Shown here: positions 1-7,369 of the stretch, in pieces
Position numbering within the stretch: position 1 is the first letter of the stretch
Layout of the letters: every line of letters starts with the position of its first letter
Source of the DNA: an uncultured Eubacteriales bacterium
Lineage (GTDB): Bacteria; Bacillota; Clostridia; Oscillospirales; CAG-272
Length of the DNA stretch: 64,000 bases
Direction of reading: 5' to 3'
Assembly (NCBI GenBank): GCA_905210485.1
Contig: CAJLXA010000004.1
Location: 1-64,000, forward strand
Translations under genes and position numbers: made by a program
The notes under the pieces: generated by a model
Database searches by the model: none
Seen by the model: the letters and a program-made list of their open reading frames with translations, nothing else
What the model was told of the DNA's origin: nothing

Positions 1-1056
1 AAGAACCGCCACGCGTTCGCCGTAACGCGCGCAGAAAATGCCGACGGTCTGCGGCGTCAATGCAATCTCCGGCACCAGTACGATCGCGGTCTTCTTTTGT
101 CGGATCACGTCGTCGATCAGTTTCAGGATCACCTTTGTTTTGCCGGAGCCGGTCACGCCGAAAAGAAGCGCCGCCGTCGGTTCGTCCCGCATGCACAGCG
201 AGGACAGCGTTTCATAAGCCGCCCCCTGCGCGCGCGACAGACAGATCTCCGACGTATCGCGTTTTTCCGACAGAGCAAGATACGGATTCCGCATACATTC
301 GACTTCACGGACGGAAAACAGTCCTTTTGCCAGAAGTCCCGCAAGCGTTGCCGCGGAAACGTCGGCCGTATCGCAGAGCGTTTCCGCATCGGCCTCGCCG
401 CAGACAAGCGCCGCGCGGAGGAGCGCTTTTTGCCCCGCGGAACGCAGAACGCCGGTGCCGCCGCTTTCAAGCAACGCGCGCGAAGCGTCCGGGTCGCAGA
501 GACGGTAGAGCTTTTTTTTCAGAAGATTGTGCGGCGGGGCGGGTTCGGCCGTTACGGCAACATACCCGTTCTCCACGCCTTTCCGCGCCGCTTTTTCCCC
601 GTCTTTTCCGAAACGCGACAAAAGCGCGTCCGCATCCCACTTTTCCTTTTCCGACAGTACGCGGTAAAAATCCGCGGCCGACGGCGGAACAGACGCGCCG
701 GGAACGGGAAAAAAAGTCTCGCGGATACCCGAAAAGATTCCGGGCGGAATCAGCGTGTGCACCGCGTCTCCCACCGTGCACAGCGTGTGTTCTTTCAGGA
801 AAAGGGCAAGCGCGGTCATCTCTTCCGAGAGACAGTAGCGTTCGGGGAGCACCGTCAACAGGCTTTTTGTCCGTACGGCGGAGGTCGTATCCCGCACCTC
901 GGTGACCAGCGCATAAGAGCGGCGGTTACCGCCGCCGAACGGCACGGCCGCAAGGCTTCCGCGGCGCACACTGCCCGAAAGAGACGGGGGAATCTTATAG
1001 TCGTACAGGCGGTCTATCGCATATGGCGCGTCCAGAAGATACACACCGGCGTACAT
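1..1056 (-). CDS. priA: Primosomal protein N' (replication restart helicase PriA), 3' part outside window
   Basis: PriA is a superfamily 2 DNA helicase that recognises stalled forks and reloads the replicative helicase. Translating the minus strand from the ATG at 1056 gives an open frame of 352 codons to the window edge. It starts MYAGVYLLDAPYAIDRLYDY, typical of the PriA 3'BD domain, and reaches a Walker A motif, GVTGSGKT, near residues 299-306, followed by a motif Ia-like VPEIALTPQ. The rest of the helicase core, the zinc-binding cysteines and the C-terminal domain lie beyond base 1. It is the last visible gene of the nrdR-yicC-remA-rpoZ-priA group, an order common in Bacillota. The N-terminus and motifs make the call firm; only completeness is unknown. 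Confidence 0.93.
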   Translation of the reverse strand, partial: MYAGVYLLDAPYAIDRLYDYKIPPSLSGSVRRGSLAAVPFGGGNRRSYALVTEVRDTTSAVRTKSLLTVLPERYCLSEEMTALALFLKEHTLCTVGDAVHTLIPPGIFSGIRETFFPVPGASVPPSAADFYRVLSEKEKWDADALLSRFGKDGEKAARKGVENGYVAVTAEPAPPHNLLKKKLYRLCDPDASRALLESGGTGVLRSAGQKALLRAALVCGEADAETLCDTADVSAATLAGLLAKGLFSVREVECMRNPYLALSEKRDTSEICLSRAQGAAYETLSSLCMRDEPTAALLFGVTGSGKTKVILKLIDDVIRQKKTAIVLVPEIALTPQTVGIFCARYGERVAVL

Positions 1057-1137
1057 ACTTTTTCCCCCTTTTTCCTTTATACGGCCGCGGTTTCACATGC
1101 GGCAACCGTTCTCCCGGTATTCAACCGAAAAACGCCG

Positions 1138-1446
1138 TCAGCCGGCGTTTTTCGTATTCTCGTTTCCGGCATTTTCCGTGCCTTCGTTTTTCACCACTTC
1201 GTATTCGCCGTCCATCAGACGGTTGATTGCCACCTTCACCGGCTTCTGGTCACGGTATTGCGGCCCCAGAAGCTGAAGAAGCGTTTTGTCGGTTTCATGA
1301 TTATTGATCATACGTTCGGCGCGCTCGCGCACTTCCAGATATTCGTCCGTTGCGAGGCGGGCGCCTTTGGCCACGGCCACAACAACTTCATAGCGGTTCA
1401 GATCTTTTCCTTTCGCCAGTTCGGCGGCAGAGGGACGGTTCATCAT
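1138..1446 (-). CDS. rpoZ: DNA-directed RNA polymerase omega subunit
   Basis: Omega binds the beta' subunit and helps RNA polymerase assemble. The 102-residue product begins MMNRPSAAELAKG and carries the conserved omega block with NRYEVVVAVAKGARL and a Y-x-E-V-R-E-R-A segment. About 35 C-terminal residues are polar and Asn/Glu-rich, a usual variable tail. The start follows GGAG ten bases upstream. It lies between remA and priA. In many relatives gmk sits directly upstream of rpoZ; here only 59 bases separate rpoZ from remA, so gmk is absent from the cluster. Confidence 0.93.
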   Translation of the reverse strand: MMNRPSAAELAKGKDLNRYEVVVAVAKGARLATDEYLEVRERAERMINNHETDKTLLQLLGPQYRDQKPVKVAINRLMDGEYEVVKNEGTENAGNENTKNAG

Positions 1447-1505
1447 AATAAGGGTTCTCCTTTATCTGTATAGAAATTTTTATCGGATACGGGGTGAATA
1501 CGGCG

Positions 1506-1787
1506 TCAGGCGTCGCCGTCTTCATCATCTTCGGTCTCGTCTTCTTCGTCGTCACCGGCATAGAGACGATTGGATATGGTTTCCGCCACAATGGCGGAGA
1601 GGATCACATGATCGCTGTCTGTCACGATCACGGCGCGTGTACGCCGGCCGCAGGAAACGTCGATCGCGCGTCCCTCGTCCTTGGCGTCCTGCACAAGACG
1701 TTTGATCGGTGCGGAGTCGGGGCTGGCAATGGCCACGATTCGGGAAGCCGACACCATGTTCCCGAAACCGACATTGATGAATTTCAT
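1506..1787 (-). CDS. remA: RemA family extracellular matrix/biofilm regulator (DUF370)
   Basis: RemA is a small DNA-binding protein that activates matrix and osmoprotection genes in Bacillus subtilis. The 93-residue product starts [20 protein letters not shown], the hallmark of the family, and keeps [15 protein letters not shown] and [13 protein letters not shown]. The last 17 residues are almost all Asp and Glu, a tail longer and more acidic than usual. The start has GAGG five bases upstream. It lies between yicC and rpoZ, the classical position. Family membership is clear; the regulon in this organism is unknown. Confidence 0.9.
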   Translation of the reverse strand: MKFINVGFGNMVSASRIVAIASPDSAPIKRLVQDAKDEGRAIDVSCGRRTRAVIVTDSDHVILSAIVAETISNRLYAGDDEEDETEDDEDGDA

Positions 1788-1853
1788 AAATTCCTCGCTT
1801 TTCTGACGGAAACGCCGATCTTCACGCGGATGCGCTCCCGTTTTCCGTATTTT

Positions 1854-2744
1854 TTATTCGATATTCTGAATCTGCTCGCGGATCTTTTCCAACTCGCATT
1901 TCATGTTGACAACGGTACGGGCAATAGCGGCGTTATTGCATTTGGAACCGATGGTATTGGTTTCGCGGTTCATTTCCTGCATAAGAAAATCCAGTTTTCT
2001 TCCCGCCGGTTCATTCGCTTTCAGAATTTCGTCAAACGTTTCAAAATGGCTGTTGAGACGGGCGATCTCCTCGTCTACCGCCACTTTGTCCGCAAAGATC
2101 GCGCACTCGGTCAGGATTCTCTGTTCGTCGATCGTCACGCGCTGATCGTCCAGCGCCTGGCGAAGCCGCGCTTCCAGACGGTCGTGATAGGTGGCCGTGT
2201 CTTCTTTCGAGAGACGTTCGACATCCGCCACATAGCGCTTGACGCTGGAAAGTTTATCGCGGAGATCGGCCTCGGTGCGCGCCCCCTCCGCTTCTTTGGC
2301 GGCAACGTAAGCGGCAACGGCGCGGTCGAGAACCGCGCGTATTTCTTCCCACAGTCGGTCGGCGTCCTCTTCCTTCGGTTTTTCAAACGTAAAAAGATCG
2401 CGGTTTTCCGCCACTTTCATCACGGATATATCGTCGCGCAGGCGGAATTTCTTCTGCAACTGTTTCAGTGCGGCGATGTATCCCTCCGCCAACGTTTCGT
2501 CAAGGCGGACGGCGGTCACGGCGGCGGTATGCCGTTCAATCTGCACGGAGACCTCCACCTTGCCGCGGGAAGCGGCGTTTTTCTGTACATAAGCGCGGAG
2601 GCGGTCTTCAAGGAACGCACAGTCGCGCGGAAGACGGAAATTCGGATCGAAATAACGGCTGTTCACCGACCGTATTTCCACCGTAATGTCTTTTTCCGTT
2701 CCTTCGGCTTTGGCGCGGCCGAACGCGGTCATACTACGGATCAC
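1854..2744 (-). CDS. yicC: YicC/YloC family endoribonuclease
   Basis: YicC-type proteins are stress-linked endoribonucleases. The 296-residue product starts MIRSMTAFGRA (consensus MI-SMTGFG), carries the N-terminal block with EIRSVNSRYFDPNFRLPR, and ends with the conserved DUF1732 segment containing KLDFLMQEMNRETNTIGSK. The start is a GTG at 2744 that overlaps the nrdR stop (GTGA). The downstream ATG in MTAFG would remove conserved residues, so the GTG is preferred. It is translationally coupled to nrdR and followed by remA. Confidence 0.93.
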   Translation of the reverse strand: MIRSMTAFGRAKAEGTEKDITVEIRSVNSRYFDPNFRLPRDCAFLEDRLRAYVQKNAASRGKVEVSVQIERHTAAVTAVRLDETLAEGYIAALKQLQKKFRLRDDISVMKVAENRDLFTFEKPKEEDADRLWEEIRAVLDRAVAAYVAAKEAEGARTEADLRDKLSSVKRYVADVERLSKEDTATYHDRLEARLRQALDDQRVTIDEQRILTECAIFADKVAVDEEIARLNSHFETFDEILKANEPAGRKLDFLMQEMNRETNTIGSKCNNAAIARTVVNMKCELEKIREQIQNIE

Positions 2745-3199
2745 TTTTTCTCCTCCGCATGGTCTATAATGGTTTTGAGTTCGGCGAGAAACGTGTCCAC
2801 ATCGCGGAATTCCTTATATACCGAGGCAAAGCGTACATAAGAAACGGCGTCGATCTCGCGCAGTCGTTGCATCACCATTTCGCCGATCTTTTCGGTGGTG
2901 ACTTCGCTTAAAAGCTGATTGTTCAGTTCCTGCTCGATATCGGCCACGAGACTGTCGATGTCGACGGGGCGTTTCTGGCAGGCTTTCAGGAGGCCGGAAC
3001 GCAGTTTGTGTTCTTCAAAAATCTGGCGGGAACCGTCTTTTTTCACCACCATCAAAGGCAGAGTCTCAATCGTTTCATAGGTAGTGAAACGCTTACCGCA
3101 CGCGACGCATTCGCGCCGACGCTTGATGCTGGAGCCGTCCTCCACGGGACGGGAATCGAGAACGCGGCTTTCCGTATCGCCGCACGAAGGACATTTCAT
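2741..3199 (-). CDS. nrdR: Transcriptional repressor NrdR
   Basis: NrdR represses ribonucleotide reductase genes when its ATP-cone binds (d)ATP. The 152-residue protein has an N-terminal zinc ribbon (CPSC at residues 3-6 and CVAC some 27 residues later), the family segment RRRECVACGKRFTTYE, and an ATP-cone from about residue 49 onward (VVKKDGSRQIFEEHKL). Length is standard. The start has GAGG six bases upstream. It heads the minus-strand operon. A TATACT-like -10 (3303-3308) lies upstream, but no convincing NrdR box was seen there. Confidence 0.96.
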   Translation of the reverse strand: MKCPSCGDTESRVLDSRPVEDGSSIKRRRECVACGKRFTTYETIETLPLMVVKKDGSRQIFEEHKLRSGLLKACQKRPVDIDSLVADIEQELNNQLLSEVTTEKIGEMVMQRLREIDAVSYVRFASVYKEFRDVDTFLAELKTIIDHAEEKK

Positions 3200-3481
3200 A
3201 CAGTGCCTCTCTGAAATCCGGCATAGCCGGAGTCGTCATTTTGCGCCGGGGCATTGTCCGCCGGCGCCGATAGACCGTATTTTCCCGGACATATCGTTTT
3301 ACAGTATAGCATATTTTAACGCAAAAGTAAATACGCGCAACGCGGGTTTTTACAAGAATTTATATATATTTTAATATTTATTCCGCTCAATCGGCGTTGG
3401 CGCCGCTCCGAAAAGGGAAAACGAAGCCGAACGGAAACAGGGGAACGCCGCCTTAACCGATGTAAAAAGCAGGAAACAAAT

Positions 3482-3543
3482 AACGTCGCCGCGGCCGACG
3501 AAAAGCAAGACAAAACAAAAAACGTCGCCGCGGCCGACGAAAA
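3482..3543 (-). repeat. Two 23-bp repeats forming backup terminator hairpins
   Basis: The 23-mer AACGTCGCCGCGGCCGACGAAAA occurs, in 20-base core and flanks, at 3482-3504 and 3521-3543, period 39. On the minus strand each copy reads as a CGTCG...CGACG hairpin followed by a T-rich tract. They lie just beyond the main terminator of the 3599-3931 gene, so transcripts would meet three terminator-like structures in a row. Confidence 0.6.
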
Positions 3544-3545
3544 AC

Positions 3546-3580
3546 AAAAACACGAATCGGGTCTGCCGATTCGTGTTTTT
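3546..3580 (-). terminator. Intrinsic terminator after the 3599-3931 gene
   Basis: Perfect 15-bp inverted repeat (3546-3560 with 3566-3580), loop GTCTG, with AAAAA/TTTTT at the stem ends, giving a U-tract on the minus strand. It begins 19 bases past the stop codon of the minus-strand gene. Confidence 0.85.
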
Positions 3581-3598
3581 AAAAAGTATGTACGGGCG

Positions 3599-3931
3599 TT
3601 ATGCGAAAAAATCCTCATACACTTCGGATAAATGTTCGGGAAGCACGCCGTTTTTGGAGATTAGACGGAAGAATTTTTCCGCCATTTCCCGATCGCTTGT
3701 CATGTCGCGCAGTTCCGCGCTTTTCCATTCTCCGTTTTTTTCCCGTTCCACCGAAACCGTATAAAAATCCCTGTCCTCGCCGCGCCGCCGGAACTGCGGC
3801 CGCGGTTCGATACTCATACGGTAAATCACCCGGCATTTACCGACCCTCACCAGATTTTCCGCAATGACCGCGGCTCCCGGCCGCACATAGGACACAGGCT
3901 CCTCTTCACGCTGTTTCACACCGATACTCAT
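3599..3931 (-). CDS. Small conserved protein of unknown function (DUF6514-like)
   Basis: The product has 110 residues, no signal peptide and no membrane segment. It is highly charged, with a beta-rich middle (RVIYRMSIEPRP, DFYTVSVEREKNGEW) and a helical C-terminus ending LPEHLSEVYEDFF. The start has AAGGAG six bases upstream and the gene has its own strong terminator, so it looks expressed. From memory the C-terminal pattern resembles the DUF6514 family of Clostridia, but I cannot confirm that. It stands alone between nrdR and the plus-strand alr operon. No function can be assigned. Confidence 0.72.
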   Translation of the reverse strand: MSIGVKQREEEPVSYVRPGAAVIAENLVRVGKCRVIYRMSIEPRPQFRRRGEDRDFYTVSVEREKNGEWKSAELRDMTSDREMAEKFFRLISKNGVLPEHLSEVYEDFFA

Positions 3932-4342
3932 AAAATGCTCCTTATGTATTATTCCGCAATTCCCGTGCGCATAGATTCCGTCCCGTTTTCATACGGCAAT
4001 GGCGACATACCCCGAAAACAGGCTGTTACCCATTCTATCATAACGAAAACGGGGCGCATACGGACGTTTTTTATCGAAAAAGACCTGTACGCCGCCGTTC
4101 CTGTCACCTGTTTTCCCGTATTTTTGCGACCCGTGCCGTCTTTTGCGGAAGACGGCGGAGAAAGCGCGAAAAACGCGACGGTTTTTTGCCCATCCGAAAT
4201 GTAAATTTTTTGTAAACAGGCATTTTCTTCCGGTAATATGCCGGTTTCAGCCATAAAAGACCCGGTTTTCATAATATTTCCTTTGACCCGGCAAGAGAAA
4301 ACCTGTATAATTTCCGTGTATATCAAACATAGAGGGTAAAAA
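3932..4342. other. Intergenic region between divergent genes at 3931 and 4343
   Basis: About 410 bases with no gene I can support. The right end holds a near-consensus plus-strand promoter (4283-4311). Two direct TGTAAA copies lie near 4200-4214. Weak open frames on both strands lack ribosome-binding sites and family resemblance. Confidence 0.6.
4283..4311 (+). promoter_or_regulatory. Sigma-A-type promoter for the 4343 gene
   Basis: TTGACC at 4283-4288, a 17-base spacer, and TATAAT at 4306-4311. The expected start point is near 4318, about 25 bases before the ATG at 4343. Confidence 0.85.
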
Positions 4343-4597
4343 ATGTTCAAACTTCTGCATACCGTGGCCGCCGCCTTTGACGCCATACATTTCTGGGCGA
4401 AACTGTTTTACACCATCGGCATTACAACGCTTATCGTCTGTCTTTCCTCGGCATTTTTCCTCCTGCGGGGAAGCGCGCTTCTGCACTGGATCCTCGGCGC
4501 TCTGCTGACCTATGCCTTCTCCGGGCTTCTTCTTGTTTTCGCTTTCACTTTTATACTCGATCTGGCATACAAAGAAAAGGCGCGCAAAGAACGATAA
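4343..4597 (+). CDS. Small two-helix membrane protein, unknown function
   Basis: The 84-residue product has two hydrophobic helices (roughly 20-40 and 46-72), a short amphipathic N-terminus and a basic C-terminal tail (YKEKARKER), suggesting both ends are cytoplasmic. GAGGG precedes the ATG by six bases and a strong promoter lies just upstream, so the gene is credible despite its size. It opens the plus-strand group with the lipoprotein and alr genes, which have their own promoter at 4619. I do not recognise a family. Confidence 0.7.
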   Translation: MFKLLHTVAAAFDAIHFWAKLFYTIGITTLIVCLSSAFFLLRGSALLHWILGALLTYAFSGLLLVFAFTFILDLAYKEKARKER

Positions 4598-4618
4598 ACG
4601 AATTTTTCCGATAAAAAT

Positions 4619-4647
4619 TTGCAAAACGTGAAAATTTGTGCTATACT
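4619..4647 (+). promoter_or_regulatory. Probable promoter for the lipoprotein-alr-truB operon
   Basis: TTGCAA at 4619-4624, 17-base spacer, TATACT at 4642-4647. It lies just after the small membrane gene and about 57 bases before the lipoprotein start. Confidence 0.65.
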
Positions 4648-4703
4648 ACTTGAAAAACTGCATAAGATAGGAGAAAGAAATCCTGTAACGGAGGTATTTT
4701 TCC

Positions 4704-5240
4704 GTGCTTATGCCTTTTTCCCGCGCGGCGCGGCGTTTTATTCCGCTGCTTCTCTGCGGTGCGCTCGCGTTTACGCTGTGCACGCTTTTTTCCTGTTCCC
4801 GTAACGACGACTTCCTTGCGTGGAACCGCGACCCTTTGTCGTTTGTCGGCACATATGAAGAAAACGGTATTACGTTTACCTGCCGTTTTTCTCTTTCCGG
4901 CCAAAACGGCAAACGTACGGCAACGGCCGAGATTTTGTTGCCGAAAGAAAGCGCGGGCGTTGTGTACCGCCTTGAAGACAACAAATATTCCGCCGCCTAC
5001 AACGGCATGACCTTGCCGCTGACGTCGGTTCCGGCCGCGCTCGACCGCCTCTTTCTTTGCCTGCCGGAAAATCCCGTTCTGCAAAGCGTAACCACCGACG
5101 GCATTACAAAATCCGAGACCGTTCTCGCCGACGGCGGCACCTATGTTTTCCGCTATGACGGCGGGCCTTTGCCGTCCGAGATCACCTGCGACAGCGGTAT
5201 GCGCCACACGCGGCTCCGCCTGCTTTCCGATACCGAATGA
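4704..5240 (+). CDS. Putative lipoprotein upstream of alanine racemase
   Basis: The 178-residue protein has a basic N-terminus (RAARR), a hydrophobic segment and a lipobox LFSC with Cys31, so it is predicted to be exported and lipid-anchored. The mature part is a beta-rich domain of about 145 residues of unknown family. GGAGG lies nine bases before the GTG at 4704; the nearby ATG at 4710 is fifteen bases away and less likely. Its stop overlaps the alr start by four bases (ATGA), so the two are translationally coupled. Similar small lipoproteins often sit next to alr in Clostridia; the role is unknown. Confidence 0.8.
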   Translation: MLMPFSRAARRFIPLLLCGALAFTLCTLFSCSRNDDFLAWNRDPLSFVGTYEENGITFTCRFSLSGQNGKRTATAEILLPKESAGVVYRLEDNKYSAAYNGMTLPLTSVPAALDRLFLCLPENPVLQSVTTDGITKSETVLADGGTYVFRYDGGPLPSEITCDSGMRHTRLRLLSDTE

Positions 5241-6310
5241 ATACGGCGTACATTTCATTAAGCCGTATAAATGCAAACTATAGTTTACTTTCTAAAGATA
5301 AAAATCTGATTGCCGTTGTCAAGGCGGACGCCTACGGGCACGGACTTCTGCCCACGGCGCGCGCGCTGTACGACGGGGGAGCGCGCTTCTTTGCCGTTGC
5401 GGATGGCGAGGAGGCGCTGACGCTCTCGCGCACATTCCGGGACGCGGATGTTCTTCTGTTCGGATTCCCCGACGAATCGTATATCCTGCCGCTTCTTTCC
5501 CACAACGTGATTTTCACGGTTTCCGACAGGCGCGGCGCCGTCCTCCTGTCCCGTCTTGCCGCCGAAAGCGGCAGAACCGCAAGGGTGCATATCGCCCTCA
5601 ACAGCGGTATGAACCGTATGGGTTTTTCCCTGTCCCCGGACGACCGCGACATGTCCCTTTACACCATACAGCGGCTGTCAAAACTCCCGCACTTTGCCAT
5701 CGAAGGTATCTATTCGCATCTCGCGACCGCGCCGCAGGATCCGCTGTACGCCGTCCAGTATGAACGGTTTTTTTCCGCCGTACGCGAACTTATCTGCTTT
5801 CTCCCTGCGCCCGCGGTACATATTTTTGCCACGCCCGCTCTTGCCTCCGCGCCGCCGCGCGATCTTTTGCTCCCGCGCTTTTACTACCGGGCGGGGCTTT
5901 CGCTTTACGGATACGGCCATAAGGACGTCAAACCCGCCATGACGGTGACCGGACGGATTATCGGCAGTTTTGTCCTCCGCAAAGGCGAAAAAGTAGGCTA
6001 CGGCGGCGACTATCGCGCCGTGCGCGACACGCACATTGCCGTGGTCGGCATCGGATATGCGGACGGACTGCCGCGATGTGCGCCGGGCGCCTTTTTCAGC
6101 GCCCGCGGCGAACGCTTTCCCCTCATCGGACGGGTCAGCATGAACCAGTCGACGATTGACTGCGGCCACACGCCTCCGACGGTCGGCGACTCCGTCACGG
6201 TGATCGGCGCGAACGGCGAAGAAACGGCGGCCATGTGCGCGGCCTCCGGCTGTATTCCGTATGAACTGCTGATGATCGGCAACCGTGTAAAGCGGATATA
6301 TACATCATAA
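5237..6310 (+). CDS. alr: Alanine racemase
   Basis: A PLP enzyme that interconverts L- and D-alanine and supplies D-Ala for peptidoglycan. In 357 residues the PLP lysine is K29 in AVVKADAYGHG. An N-terminal TIM barrel is followed by a C-terminal beta domain with the catalytic-tyrosine region KVGYGGDY, the family motif GIGYADGLPR, and RVSMNQSTID, where consensus MD is MN. The protein is slightly short (family about 370-390), starting directly at the first barrel strand. It is coupled to the lipoprotein gene and followed by truB. In spore-formers a second alr is common, so its exact role (growth or spore) is open. Confidence 0.95.
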   Translation: MNTAYISLSRINANYSLLSKDKNLIAVVKADAYGHGLLPTARALYDGGARFFAVADGEEALTLSRTFRDADVLLFGFPDESYILPLLSHNVIFTVSDRRGAVLLSRLAAESGRTARVHIALNSGMNRMGFSLSPDDRDMSLYTIQRLSKLPHFAIEGIYSHLATAPQDPLYAVQYERFFSAVRELICFLPAPAVHIFATPALASAPPRDLLLPRFYYRAGLSLYGYGHKDVKPAMTVTGRIIGSFVLRKGEKVGYGGDYRAVRDTHIAVVGIGYADGLPRCAPGAFFSARGERFPLIGRVSMNQSTIDCGHTPPTVGDSVTVIGANGEETAAMCAASGCIPYELLMIGNRVKRIYTS

Positions 6311-6369
6311 AACCGAACAAAACGACCCCCGCGCGGACAATTCCGCAATACAATATAAGGACTCTCAAC

Positions 6370-7263
6370 ATGGAAAAAAACGGCGTTATCATTATCAATA
6401 AAGAAGAGGGCATGACCTCGCAGACCGTCGTCAACCGTGTGAAACGATTGCTCGGACTGCAAAAAGCGGGGCACACCGGCACGCTCGACCCGATGGCGAC
6501 CGGCGTTCTGCCGGTGCTTTGCGACCGCGGCGTCAAATGCAGCGAATATCTTCTTTCGTCCGTAAAGCATTATACGGCCACCATGCGCCTCGGCGTCATG
6601 ACCGATACCGAAGACATAACGGGCAACGTTCTTTCGACCTCGGACGCCATTCCGTCCGAGGAAGCCGTGCTTGCGGCCGTGCCGCACTTTATCGGCGAAA
6701 TCTCCCAGATCCCGCCGATGTATTCCGCCCTGAAGAAAAACGGGCGAAAACTCGTCGACCTTGCGCGGCAGGGCATTACGGTCGAACGCGAACCGCGCCG
6801 TATCACCGTGTACAGGCTCTCGGCAAAAAAGGTGGACCGCGAAAATTACCGTCTTGACGTAGTGTGCTCAAAAGGGACCTATATCCGCACGCTCTGCGCG
6901 GACATCGGAGAATTTCTCGGATGCCATGCGGCGATGGCCGCGCTTTGCCGCGCGGAAAGCGGCGGTTTTTCCCTGAACGACGCCGTAACGCTCGGCGAAC
7001 TGGAAGCGATGACGGAAGAAGAACGCTGTCGGCGCATTATCCCCGTCGAAACGCTTTTCCGGGACAAGCCCGCGCTGAAACTGTCCGCTTTTTACAGCCG
7101 TCTTGCTAAAAACGGTTGCGAAATATACCTCCGTAAAATCGGCGTTGACGTTCCCGTCGGGACAAGATTCCGCCTCTATGACAGCGACGGCGTCTTCTTC
7201 GGAATCGGCGACGCGGAAAGTTTCCCGGACGGGGACGCCGTGCGCGTTTTAAAGCATTTCTGA
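6370..7263 (+). CDS. truB: tRNA pseudouridine(55) synthase TruB
   Basis: TruB makes pseudouridine 55 in the T-loop of tRNAs. The 297-residue protein begins MEKNGVIIINKEEGMTSQTV and carries the catalytic-aspartate motif HTGTLDPMATGVLPV (D40). It also has the conserved PPMYSALKKNGRKLVDLAR and KGTYIRTLCADIGE blocks, then a short C-terminal RNA-binding domain. AAGGA precedes the ATG. The usual neighbours rbfA and ribF are not in the window; here it lies between alr and addA. Confidence 0.96.
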   Translation: MEKNGVIIINKEEGMTSQTVVNRVKRLLGLQKAGHTGTLDPMATGVLPVLCDRGVKCSEYLLSSVKHYTATMRLGVMTDTEDITGNVLSTSDAIPSEEAVLAAVPHFIGEISQIPPMYSALKKNGRKLVDLARQGITVEREPRRITVYRLSAKKVDRENYRLDVVCSKGTYIRTLCADIGEFLGCHAAMAALCRAESGGFSLNDAVTLGELEAMTEEERCRRIIPVETLFRDKPALKLSAFYSRLAKNGCEIYLRKIGVDVPVGTRFRLYDSDGVFFGIGDAESFPDGDAVRVLKHF

Positions 7264-7369
7264 CGGACGGTAAGTCGCCGTCTCCGAGAGTATGACGGCC
7301 GATCCGGCATTGCCGGAAAAATACCCCCGCATGACATACACGCATGACACAACGGAAAGGAGCGACCTT

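Larger units (their letters stand above)
3200..3598. other. Non-coding stretch between nrdR and the 3599 gene
   Basis: About 400 bases without a credible gene. The part next to nrdR holds its probable promoter region (-10-like TATACT at 3303-3308 on the minus strand, with a poor -35). The distal part holds a strong terminator (3546-3580) and two copies of a GC-rich repeat (3482-3543). Short open frames here are Arg/Ser/Phe-rich, lack ribosome-binding sites and are rejected. Confidence 0.7.

Noticed and set aside
97..1473. Long plus-strand open frame over priA and rpoZ
   Set aside because: It is Arg/His-rich antisense of two genes recognised on the minus strand.
7292..7369. Upstream in-frame start for addA
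   Set aside because: No ribosome-binding site. The ATG at 7370 has AAAGGAG at the right distance and matches the family start.
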